Source: CALARM01 sp964431735
GTDB taxonomy: Bacteria; Vulcanimicrobiota; SpSt-956; JAKJGF01
Reading direction: 5' to 3'
Length of the DNA stretch: 20,634 nucleotides
NCBI GenBank assembly: GCA_964431735.1
Contig: CAYSLJ010000128.1
Span: 1-20,634 of the forward strand
Shown: positions 14,866 to 20,634 of the stretch, one piece after another
How positions within the stretch are numbered: position 1 is the stretch's first letter
How the letters are laid out: the number at the start of each line of letters is the position of its first letter
Program-made: the position numbers and the translations under genes
The notes under the pieces: model-generated
What the model saw: only the letters and a program-made list of their open reading frames with translations
What the model was told of the DNA's origin: nothing
Database searches by the model: none

Positions 14866-14907
14866 TCAGTGACCAGTGAGCAGTGATCGCTGCTCACTGG
14901 TCACTGA
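14866..14907. repeat. Perfect 18-bp hairpin built from heptamers
   Basis: TCAGTGACCAGTGAGCAG, loop TGATCG, then its exact complement ending at 14907. The left half is three heptamers in register (GTGACCA, GTGAGCA, GTGATCG) and the right half is TCACTGG and TCACTGA. It starts 3 bases after the stop of the GH13-like gene and ends 17 bases before the next ATG. It could end transcription or shield the 3' end of the message, but has no T-run. Confidence 0.9.
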
Positions 14908-14924
14908 CAAATGAGGTTTTCATA

Positions 14925-15524
14925 ATGGGAAATGTAACATTGTTCTGTGAGAAATGCGGTGAACCGAACAGTGCCGAAGTGAAACACTGTATTCACTGCG
15001 GAAGTCCCATTGAAGGGCCTTCTCAGGAATTTCTTGCACAGGCTACTTCCTCCGAACTGGAAGGAAAACAATTTGATTTGAAGATTTTACTTCCCGGAAT
15101 TAAAGTGGGTGCAGTAGCAGGTGTTATTTCAGGCTTAATCTGGGGGCTATTCAGGCTCTTTTTATATTCAGCCATATTTTCCGGTTCCTGTTTGAGCATA
15201 GCAGGTATGACAGTCGGAGGAATTGTTCTCCTTGGTGTATATCTTGTATTTAATATAATATGTGGCATCATAACCGGTTCTGTACTGGCTTTTTTCAGTG
15301 TTCTTCATGATGTGTCAGGATGCAGGTTTTATGCTATTATAGTAAATATCATTATAGGGCTTTTTGTTACATTTCCAGTAATGTTTTTGCAGACTATAGG
15401 AATCGGTTCCACACTGCCTATATTTATCGGATGTATTAAGTGTATTATATCCGGAGCTATAGGAGGTTCCCTGTTCGCAACTACAATACCTTTAATATAT
15501 CAGCAGTATTTTACGAATAAATAA
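14925..15524 (+). CDS. Zinc-ribbon, multi-pass membrane protein
   Basis: 199 residues. An N-terminal zinc ribbon (Cys8, Cys11, Cys22, Cys25: CEKCG and CIHCG) is followed by about 30 polar residues and then four hydrophobic segments (about 58-82, 89-120, 134-158, 162-192) rich in Gly, Ile and Leu. The glycine-rich helices (GVISGLIWG, GGIVLLG, GAIGGS) suggest tight packing. I do not recognise the membrane domain. The start chosen is the ATG preceded by GAGG at 8 bases; an in-frame GTG at 14883 lies inside the heptamer hairpin and is rejected. It follows the GH13-like gene on the same strand and precedes a membrane M48 protease. Zinc-ribbon membrane proteins of this kind are common and mostly uncharacterised. 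Confidence 0.75.
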   Translation: MGNVTLFCEKCGEPNSAEVKHCIHCGSPIEGPSQEFLAQATSSELEGKQFDLKILLPGIKVGAVAGVISGLIWGLFRLFLYSAIFSGSCLSIAGMTVGGIVLLGVYLVFNIICGIITGSVLAFFSVLHDVSGCRFYAIIVNIIIGLFVTFPVMFLQTIGIGSTLPIFIGCIKCIISGAIGGSLFATTIPLIYQQYFTNK

Positions 15525-15528
15525 TGTT

Positions 15529-15559
15529 TAAGCTTTCAGCTATCAGCAGTCAGCTTTCA
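15529..15559. repeat. Second-family heptamer array (TCAGCNN)
   Basis: TAAGCTT, TCAGCTA, TCAGCAG, TCAGCTT and the start of TCATATG in 7-base register, between the zinc-ribbon gene and the membrane protease. Same period as the GTGANNN arrays but a different core. Confidence 0.8.
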
Positions 15560-15591
15560 TATGAATTATCATAGAGAAAATGTAAACACTC

Positions 15592-16539
15592 ATGATTATA
15601 GCAATATGTTTACTTGTAATATTTTCCCTGTGTTCCAGATATGGAACATTTTTTACAAATATGACCTTTAAAAAATATATGTTTATAAGCGCCATATTTG
15701 CTTCTGTATTATTACTTAACAGATCCTTTTATCCCGGATTTAGGTTAACTAAATGTTTTATCTGTCTTATCGCTTCTGCCATAATATTTATTCTCTTTAC
15801 CTTTGTAGGTTATTATTTTTTCAACAAACTCTGTCCTGAGAGAAAACCTGCAAGATATCTTTATTTCTGTGCTTATTTCATATTTATTCTTGCTTTCTCT
15901 TCTCAGTATCCATTTACAATGGTCTGGAATATGTATAAGAAAGAAATCTATGTAGATGTGCAGAAAAACATGGTGGACGTTTATCTTCCGACGGCAAAAC
16001 TTTTCGGTATAAAAAGTCTGGATATTAAATTACTTCAGGAAGATATGTTAGGAGCTTTCGTGTTACCCCGGGGAGAGCATGCACAGGTAGTCATCACTAC
16101 CGGTCTTAAGAAATTACTTACAGATAAAGAACTCTGTTTTGTCATGGCCCATGAATTTACCCATTATAAAGAAAATCACCATCAAATTCGTCTGCTGGTT
16201 GCAATGGCAGGTCTTTTTCTGTTTTTTCTTTTTACCTTTTTATTGCTGAAGTTTATGAAATTTGATGATACTTCTGAATTCAGACTTTTTTTGAGATTTG
16301 TCCCATTACAATTGCTGTTACTGGCATTGCTCAGTCTTTATCCTCTCTACGTGGCAAGAGCCCAGGAAATGAGGGCAGATCTTTATGCAGTGGAAATTAT
16401 AAAGGATAAAAATATTGCTGTAAGCACTTTCGAGAAAACCATTAAAGTTATGCCTGACGGGAAATTTGATAAATATTTTGTACTATATGAGATACATCCT
16501 GCTACAGAGGCAAGGCTTAACTGTGTGAAAAATCTATAA
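15592..16539 (+). CDS. Membrane-bound M48-family metalloprotease
   Basis: 315 residues. Three or four hydrophobic helices at the N-terminus (about 1-14, 28-43, 54-77, 88-103) are followed by the peptidase core: HEFTH at 187-191 (zinc His and catalytic Glu188) and ARAQEMRADLYAVE with Glu259 as third zinc ligand. Two more membrane helices lie between these motifs (about 201-221 and 234-254), as in HtpX/Ste24-type enzymes. The C-terminal HPATEARL matches the usual HP..R motif. The active site should face the cytoplasm. The role is probably membrane protein quality control by analogy with HtpX, but the sequence is diverged. The ribosome site is poor (only GAGA upstream). It is the second M48 enzyme in the window and differs clearly from the soluble zinc-ribbon one at 9469. 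Confidence 0.85.
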   Translation: MIIAICLLVIFSLCSRYGTFFTNMTFKKYMFISAIFASVLLLNRSFYPGFRLTKCFICLIASAIIFILFTFVGYYFFNKLCPERKPARYLYFCAYFIFILAFSSQYPFTMVWNMYKKEIYVDVQKNMVDVYLPTAKLFGIKSLDIKLLQEDMLGAFVLPRGEHAQVVITTGLKKLLTDKELCFVMAHEFTHYKENHHQIRLLVAMAGLFLFFLFTFLLLKFMKFDDTSEFRLFLRFVPLQLLLLALLSLYPLYVARAQEMRADLYAVEIIKDKNIAVSTFEKTIKVMPDGKFDKYFVLYEIHPATEARLNCVKNL

Positions 16540-16579
16540 TTCTGCTTTCATGGTATTCAGTCTCATAAAAGACGTCAAA

Positions 16580-16665
16580 AATTTATATAAAGATTTAAGC
16601 TGTAACAGAAATAATATTACAGGCGACGTGTCTATTGTTATGGATGATTTATCTTTATATAAATT
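16580..16665. repeat. Perfect 15-bp inverted repeat without array
   Basis: AATTTATATAAAGAT (16580-16594) and ATCTTTATATAAATT (16651-16665) enclose 56 bases holding a smaller CTGTAA/TTACAG stem. This has the shape of the palindromic cassettes but no heptamer array. It fills most of the 225-base gap between the M48 and DinB genes. It could also be a structured RNA; I recognise no known class. Confidence 0.75.
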
Positions 16666-16726
16666 CCGTAAAGAATGGCTGGAGGGAATTTTTTATGTTT
16701 ATCGTGAGCATTGAGTCAGAAGGTTT

Positions 16727-16763
16727 TCACTTACGACTCACGACTCACGACTCACGACTCACT
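16727..16763. repeat. Heptamer array (TCACGAC type)
   Basis: TTACGAC, three TCACGAC units and TCACTTC in register. It ends at the stop codon of the DinB-family gene, with GTGA on that gene's strand. Confidence 0.9.
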
Positions 16764-16764
16764 T

Positions 16765-17268
16765 CTACACCGGCGGTGATTCCATGCCGTAGTTTACCCA
16801 TTCTTCTTTCGAAGGGCCGTAAACTCCGGGAACCTTCAGCCCTGCCTGGCGCATCAATACGGTCATCTGTCCTCTGTGATGAGTCTGATGGACTATAAGG
16901 ACATGAAGAGTCATTGATCTTTTCCATTTTTCCCCGTACATATCATCTTTTTCTTCCAGAGATGCATCTGTCCATTTCCCGGTAATCTCTTTTATAAATT
17001 CCGCAGAAACTTTACGGTAATTATTCAGAATTTCAGAGGCTTTTCCCGATATTGATTTATATTCACCTGGCATTTCTATGGTAAGTCCCGTCCGTTTCAT
17101 CATCTCCGGCAGTGACCTTACAATATGCCAGGCTATTTCTCCCAGTGACCAGTTGTCATCTGTAATTTTTTGACAGAGGGCTTCGTCTGTTATGGCCGAG
17201 AAAATTTTTTCCGTTGCCTTGAATTCGTAATCCCATCCTTCTATGAACTCTTTTATTGTGTAACCCAT
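16765..17268 (-). CDS. DinB-family four-helix protein
   Basis: 167 residues, a full-length DinB/YfiT-type four-helix bundle. The three metal-binding His residues of the family are visible: His48 in WSLGEIAWHI and His127 and His131 in LHVLIVHQTHHRGQ; the C-terminal VPGVYGPSKEEW is typical too. Family members include damage-inducible proteins and thiol (mycothiol, bacillithiol) transferases; most have no known reaction. The start chosen is the ATG with GGGAG 8 bases upstream. Two earlier starts (GTG, ATG within 9 bases) are too close to that site. It appears to be a single-gene unit. A -10-like TATAAT lies 38 bases upstream. Confidence 0.85.
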   Translation of the reverse strand: MGYTIKEFIEGWDYEFKATEKIFSAITDEALCQKITDDNWSLGEIAWHIVRSLPEMMKRTGLTIEMPGEYKSISGKASEILNNYRKVSAEFIKEITGKWTDASLEEKDDMYGEKWKRSMTLHVLIVHQTHHRGQMTVLMRQAGLKVPGVYGPSKEEWVNYGMESPPV

Positions 17269-17305
17269 ATACATCACTCCCGATAAAATTTTTGATTGTT
17301 ATACC

Positions 17306-17311
17306 ATTATA
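17306..17311 (-). promoter_or_regulatory. Possible -10 element of the DinB gene
   Basis: TATAAT on the minus strand, 38 bases before the DinB start. No convincing -35 box at the right distance; the hairpin at 17317-17344 occupies that position. Confidence 0.35.
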
Positions 17312-17316
17312 CATAT

Positions 17317-17344
17317 AAAACATGACACCTTTATGTCAGGTTTT
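17317..17344 (-). terminator. Probable terminator of the Nudix-baeRF operon
   Basis: On the minus strand AAAACCTGAC, loop ATAAAGGT, GTCATGTTTT, then AT-rich sequence. The 10-bp stem has one mismatch and the 3' arm ends in four T. It starts 29 bases after the stop of the baeRF gene, the right place for an intrinsic terminator. Confidence 0.55.
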
Positions 17345-17373
17345 ATGGAAAAATTATATTGCAGACTTTCACT

Positions 17374-18504
17374 TTACACTTCGAGATGTCTGTATCTTAA
17401 AAGTGCTGCCATATCCCCTATCTTTGAAAGAGCCGGTATATCGTCCGCAAAATCTACTTCGCTGTTTATCTTTACACACAGTTCTACAATTTCATTTACC
17501 AGATCCACTTTAAATATATCTTTGGATTCACATCCCATGCAGAAATCATAAGGTTCACCGGTAAGATAATTACCGGTTATGCCTGAAAGATGATCACAGT
17601 TTCTGCATCTTATCCCTTCTATTTTCGCATGTTTATTTATGATTAATTTTTCTATATTTCCTGCTTTTGCTTCTTCCAGAACCCATGTATGGCCGATAGC
17701 TCCGAGGCCTCCTGTCATAAATTCGCTCTTTATTCTTTCCCACAGTGCTTTTTCCGACTTTCTTTCTTCCATGAAAAAGAGTTCGAAAATTTCCCTGTTA
17801 ATTATTCTTTCATCTTTTTTGAGATCCAGATTTTTTTCTCCTGTCAGTTTTTTCTTCAGACTTTCAGGGAATTTCTTTTTTAATTCCGTAATCATTTCCC
17901 TTCCGCCTACCAGTATGATTCTTCTGAAGATTTCTTTTTTCTCCATTTCCAGTAAATATTCTATAATTTCTTTACTGTATTCCATAAGTTCTCTGTCTCG
18001 TCTTCTCTCATAACGCTGCTGGGACCATCCGCCTTTTTTTACATGATTTTTAATATGTCCTTCTATGTCTTCTTCAGAAGTAATTTTTCCGGAGGTTATA
18101 AGAAAAATTTTTGCCATATTATTATCCAGTGCAACTACAACAAAATTTTCATATTCATCCTTCAATTCTGCAATAGGTCTTATGTACGGAGAGGAATCTA
18201 CGATCAGCAAATCAGGGACAGCTATATTTAACGGATAGACTTGCAGATAATTCAGTAGCCAGCAGCTGAATATAGAGAGGCTTCCTTTCAGGAAAGGGTT
18301 TTCTTTTAAATAATTTTCCACAGTTTTCATGTTTTCCTGAAAATATAAAGATTCATCTTTATTATCCTCAAGAAGTATTTCCATCTCTTTAATTCTTTTT
18401 TTCATGGAAGACAGAGAACCGGCGCTGTTTAAATATATACTTAAAAAAGCCCTGTCCGGAGACGTAAGGAGAGATAATTGTTTAAGATCAATTTTATTAA
18501 ACAT
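17374..18504 (-). CDS. Bacterial archaeo-eukaryotic release factor-like protein (baeRF/Vms1-like)
   Basis: 376 residues. The middle contains KKGGWSQQRYERRR (156-169), the GGxSQxR loop of the Vms1/baeRF group, where the Gln corresponds to that of the eRF1 GGQ loop and acts on peptidyl-tRNA. FVVVALDNNMAKIFLI (121-136) is the strand region that normally precedes this loop. A helical region (170-260) is followed by an L7Ae-like C-terminal part with TGGLGAIGHTWVLEEAKAGNIEKLI, and a four-cysteine zinc site (Cys300, 303, 322, 325). Eukaryotic Vms1 frees nascent chains from stalled ribosomes; a ribosome-rescue role in bacteria is proposed from homology, so function here is inferred. The start overlaps the end of the Nudix gene by 8 bases, so the two are co-expressed. 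The ribosome site is weak (AGAGA). Confidence 0.82.
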   Translation of the reverse strand: MFNKIDLKQLSLLTSPDRAFLSIYLNSAGSLSSMKKRIKEMEILLEDNKDESLYFQENMKTVENYLKENPFLKGSLSIFSCWLLNYLQVYPLNIAVPDLLIVDSSPYIRPIAELKDEYENFVVVALDNNMAKIFLITSGKITSEEDIEGHIKNHVKKGGWSQQRYERRRDRELMEYSKEIIEYLLEMEKKEIFRRIILVGGREMITELKKKFPESLKKKLTGEKNLDLKKDERIINREIFELFFMEERKSEKALWERIKSEFMTGGLGAIGHTWVLEEAKAGNIEKLIINKHAKIEGIRCRNCDHLSGITGNYLTGEPYDFCMGCESKDIFKVDLVNEIVELCVKINSEVDFADDIPALSKIGDMAALLRYRHLEV

Positions 18505-18919
18505 TTTCTCTGTATATATCCTTTTTTATATAGTCATAAAATTCAGGAAAAACCTGATTGTAATAGAAAGCCAGTTTCATTTCTTTAATATCATTAAAAC
18601 TGAAATAACTTACCTTCTGCCCTTCATGAAGTGTTACTTTTTCCGGTTTAAGTTCAATAAATTTCCAGAAAATATATTCGTCAAAATCAGGCCAGACGTA
18701 TTTCTTAAAGAAGTTTATCTCTCCAATGTCCAGTTCCATTTCTTCCATCATTTCTCTCCTTATGCATTCTTCCGGGGTTTCTTCTCCTTCAGGGTGTCCC
18801 CCCGGAAGATCCCAGCAATCAGGATAGGGTATGGAAGCTATATTGTCCCTCAACATGAGAAGAACTTCTTTTTTACTGTTTAACAGTATTATTCCCACAC
18901 CGGTTTTTCTTTTCATCAT
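18497..18919 (-). CDS. Nudix hydrolase
   Basis: 140 residues. The Nudix box spans 41-63: Gly41, Glu47, Arg55-Glu56, Glu59-Glu60, Leu63, with Glu62 in place of the usual last Gly. DCWDLPGGHPEGEE is the typical lead-in. Nudix enzymes hydrolyse a nucleoside diphosphate linked to another group; the overall look (MutT/ADP-ribose type) does not fix the substrate. It has no strong ribosome site; Met1 and Met2 are equally possible starts. It is the first gene of a two-gene operon with the baeRF-like protein and overlaps it. Upstream lies a small hairpin, TCTTAAT/ATTAAGA near 18923-18943. Confidence 0.88.
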   Translation of the reverse strand: MMKRKTGVGIILLNSKKEVLLMLRDNIASIPYPDCWDLPGGHPEGEETPEECIRREMMEEMELDIGEINFFKKYVWPDFDEYIFWKFIELKPEKVTLHEGQKVSYFSFNDIKEMKLAFYYNQVFPEFYDYIKKDIYRENV

Positions 18920-18956
18920 ATGTTCTTAATGCGCTCAATTAAGACTGAGGAATGAT

Positions 18957-19080
18957 AATTACTGAGGTAAGCATAATAATACATATATGCTCTCGTGACG
19001 CGTAACGCGTAACGCGTAACGCGTTACGCGAGGAAAACGTTTATTAAATGCTTATGCTCATGTCAGTAAATAACTGTCTC
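18957..19080. repeat. Larger palindromic cassette with array cargo (copy B, inverted)
   Basis: Inverse-orientation copy of 10644-10758. Shared blocks include ATGCTTATGCTCA followed by GTCA and TAAATAACTG on one side, and TGCTCTCGTGACGCG and GAGGT(A/G)AGCATAA on the other. The heptamer array in the middle (18994-19030) is longer by one unit than in copy A. The arms (ACTGAGGTAAGCAT and ATGCTCATGTCAGT) pair with each other. Confidence 0.85.
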
Positions 19081-19138
19081 GAATATATTAAATCGTGACG
19101 CGTAACGCGTAACGCGTGACACGAGGAAAGAGACAATT
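19072..19138. repeat. Third palindromic cassette with array cargo
   Basis: AACTGTCTC and GAGACAATT (8 of 9 paired) flank a heptamer array GTGACGC, GTAACGC, GTAACGC, GTGACAC (19094-19123). It directly abuts copy B and ends 20 bases past the kbl stop. Confidence 0.75.
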
Positions 19139-19158
19139 AATAAAATTCTATTCCTGAG

Positions 19159-20349
19159 TTATTTCGCCTTTACTATGCCATGATGGAGTCCAATCTTTGT
19201 AAAAGCTGCTATGGCCTTATTCAGATGTTCCATTGTATGACCGGCAGAAATCTGGACTCTTATTCTTGCTTCACCTTTCGGAACTACAGGATAGAAAAAT
19301 CCTGTTACATAAATGCCTTCTTCCAGAAGGTCTGATGCCATGTCCTGTGCGAGTTTTGCATCGCCTAACATGATTGGTACAATGGGATGTTCCCCTTCTT
19401 TTATATTAAATCCCGCATCTGTCATCTTCTTTCGGAAATATGCCGTATTTTGCTCGAGTCTGTCACGGAGTTCCGTGCTTTTGCTCAGAATGTCAAACAC
19501 TTTTATGCCAGCCGATACAATGGAAGGTGCCATAGTATTTGAAAACAGATATGGTCTTGACCTCTGACGTAATTTGTCTATAATTTCTTTATGACCGCTT
19601 GTAAAACCGCCTGATGCCCCTCCAAGGGCTTTACCTAACGTACCTGTTATTATATCCACTCTTCCTGTAACGCCGCAGTGTTCTGCTGTACCTCTCCCTG
19701 TTTTACCCATAAATCCGACAGCGTGGGAATCGTCTACCATTACGAGGGCATTGTATTTCTCTGCAAGATCACATATTTCTTTCAGTTTTGCAATATGTCC
19801 GTCCATGCTGAAAATACCGTCTGTAGCAATAAGTCTGATCTTGCAGTGCTGTGTATCTTTCAGGTAATTCTCCAGTTCTTCCATATCGGAATGTTTATAA
19901 AGTTTTCTTTCTGCCTTGCAGAGCCTTATACCGTCTATTATGCTGGCATGGTTTAACTGATCGCTTATGATGGCACAGTCTTTATCCAGAATAGTTTCGA
20001 AGAGGCCCGTATTTGCATCGAAACATGACGTATAGAGGATTGTATCTTCTGTTCCCAGGAAATCTGAAATCTTTTTTTCCAGTTCTTTATGAATATCCTG
20101 GGTACCGCAGATAAAACGAACTGACGACATGCCAAAGCCATGAGAGTCAAGGGATTTTTTTGCCGCTTCAATAAGTTCCGGATTGTTTGAAAGACCAAGA
20201 TAATTATTTGCGCAGAAATTCAATACTTCTCTGTCCCTGACCTTTATACCGGCACCCTGCGGTGACGTAATTATTCTCTCGTTCTTAAAAAGACCACTCT
20301 CTTTTATTTCATTCAGTTCTTTAAGTAAATCTTCTTTAATGCTGTACAT
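19159..20349 (-). CDS. kbl: Glycine C-acetyltransferase (2-amino-3-ketobutyrate CoA ligase)
   Basis: 396 residues, nearly the E. coli length, with close resemblance throughout. This PLP enzyme converts 2-amino-3-ketobutyrate plus CoA to glycine and acetyl-CoA, the second step of threonine breakdown. Key sites: NFCANNYLGL (44-53), HGFGMSSVRFICGTQ (70-84), NHASIIDG with His135 stacking on PLP, Asp206 in VMVDDSHAVGF, and Lys240 in TGTLGKALGG as the Schiff-base lysine. The C-terminal GIYVTGFFYPVVPKGEARIR is also typical. The related 7-keto-8-aminopelargonate synthase (BioF) is a less good fit. Threonine dehydrogenase (tdh), its usual neighbour, is not in the window. A strong promoter lies just upstream and the gene seems to stand alone. 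Confidence 0.95.
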   Translation of the reverse strand: MYSIKEDLLKELNEIKESGLFKNERIITSPQGAGIKVRDREVLNFCANNYLGLSNNPELIEAAKKSLDSHGFGMSSVRFICGTQDIHKELEKKISDFLGTEDTILYTSCFDANTGLFETILDKDCAIISDQLNHASIIDGIRLCKAERKLYKHSDMEELENYLKDTQHCKIRLIATDGIFSMDGHIAKLKEICDLAEKYNALVMVDDSHAVGFMGKTGRGTAEHCGVTGRVDIITGTLGKALGGASGGFTSGHKEIIDKLRQRSRPYLFSNTMAPSIVSAGIKVFDILSKSTELRDRLEQNTAYFRKKMTDAGFNIKEGEHPIVPIMLGDAKLAQDMASDLLEEGIYVTGFFYPVVPKGEARIRVQISAGHTMEHLNKAIAAFTKIGLHHGIVKAK

Positions 20350-20386
20350 AATTCTCTGCCTTTCCTGTAAAATATTATAAAATTAT

Positions 20387-20415
20387 ATTATATGCAAAAT
20401 AAGAAAAGCGGTCAA
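20387..20415 (-). promoter_or_regulatory. Promoter of kbl
   Basis: On the minus strand TTGACC (20410-20415), 17 bases, TATAAT (20387-20392); the ATG is 37 bases further on. It is the best sigma70-type match in the window. A purine-rich AGGAAAGG lies in the leader as ribosome site. Confidence 0.8.
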
Positions 20416-20488
20416 GGAGGATTGTGTTTAAAAATGACAGGTGATTTTATATACAATGGAAAAAGAAATTTATCACAGAATATTTAGA

Positions 20489-20530
20489 GTGAAAAGTGAA
20501 AAGTGAAAAGTGAGTCGTGAGTCGTGAGTC
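20489..20530. repeat. Heptamer array (GTGAAAA then GTGAGTC)
   Basis: Three GTGAAAA units followed by three GTGAGTC units in exact register: two homogenised blocks of the same core sharing one frame. Confidence 0.95.
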
Positions 20531-20531
20531 A

Positions 20532-20568
20532 GTAGGGGCGACCCACTGTGGTCGCCCGGTACCGGTGA
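20532..20568. repeat. Intergenic hairpin module with KpnI-like core (second copy)
   Basis: GGGCGACC (20536-20543), loop CACTGT, GGTCGCCC (20550-20557), then CGGTACCGGTG. The 15 bases 20553-20567 are the reverse complement of 3442-3456. It lies between two heptamer arrays, as the first copy does. Confidence 0.8.
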
Positions 20569-20572
20569 TAAT

Positions 20573-20634
20573 ACGCATCACGCATCACGCATCACGCATT
20601 ACGCATCACGCATCACGCATCACGCATCACGCAT
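20573..20634. repeat. Heptamer array (ACGCATC) running off the window
   Basis: Eight full units (seven ACGCATC and one ACGCATT) and a partial ninth, same sequence and orientation as the array at base 1. The array continues beyond the window. Between kbl and this end (20350-20634) there is no gene. Confidence 0.95.

Noticed and set aside
14883..14924. GTG start for the zinc-ribbon membrane protein
   Set aside because: The added residues come from the heptamer hairpin, and a GAGG site fits the ATG at 14925.
1..20634. Complete circular plasmid or phage with terminal direct repeats
   Set aside because: The terminal sequence is the same heptamer array found in many gaps, and the genes are chromosomal housekeeping types with no replication or packaging gene.

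Overview
The window looks like a piece of an uncultivated, AT-rich bacterial genome. The genes carry Shine-Dalgarno sites and there are good sigma70-type promoters (TTGACC or TTGTTT, 17 bp, TATAAT). A class III prepilin signal and a Tat signal suggest a bacterium with type IV pilus/type II secretion machinery and a Tat system. I cannot name the phylum. The CTP synthase reads like the form common in candidate-phylum (CPR/Patescibacteria) genomes, but the other genes are those of a larger, non-reduced cell. No rRNA, tRNA, insertion sequence, phage gene or CRISPR was seen.

Layout. 112-3370 (minus): a tight three-gene operon of a CBM48-esterase, a membrane-anchored EEP-fold phosphodiesterase and an ATP-grasp enzyme. 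3679-5325 (plus): pyrG. 5419-6252 (minus): a Tat-exported protein with a ten-cysteine patch. 6435-9216 (minus): a large HD-domain protein coupled to a small helical protein. 9469-10416 (minus): an M48 metalloprotease whose family-conserved N-terminus can only be included if translation starts at AUC. 10417-10969: a gene-free stretch packed with repeat elements. 10970-12687 (plus): a TPR-membrane-HEAT protein overlapping a type IV pilin-like protein. 12800-16539 (plus): a GH13-like alpha-amylase-family protein, a zinc-ribbon four-helix membrane protein and a second, membrane-bound M48 protease. 16765-17268 (minus): a DinB-family protein. 17374-18919 (minus): a Nudix hydrolase overlapping a bacterial archaeo-eukaryotic release-factor (baeRF/Vms1-like) protein. 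19159-20349 (minus): glycine C-acetyltransferase (kbl).

The most unusual feature is the intergenic DNA. Nearly every gap holds tandem arrays with an exact 7-bp period. They look different at first (ACGCGTC, ACGCATC, ACGACTC, GTGAAAA, CACTACT), but almost all are versions of one heptamer, GTGA-NNN or its complement NNN-TCAC, with NNN made uniform inside each array. A second, smaller heptamer family (TCAGCNN) is present too. Several arrays sit at the apex of longer palindromic cassettes whose arms are conserved between copies. In one pair the arms match but the insert is different, so arms and cargo seem to move or evolve separately. Because 7 is one more than a multiple of 3, three GTGANNN units in a row place TGA in all three frames. 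The convergent genes pyrG and the Cys-rich protein both end in TCG-TGA made from such an array.

The window begins and ends inside the same ACGCATC array, as expected for a contig broken at repeats. Gene functions are otherwise metabolic and housekeeping. I see no defence system or biosynthetic cluster.
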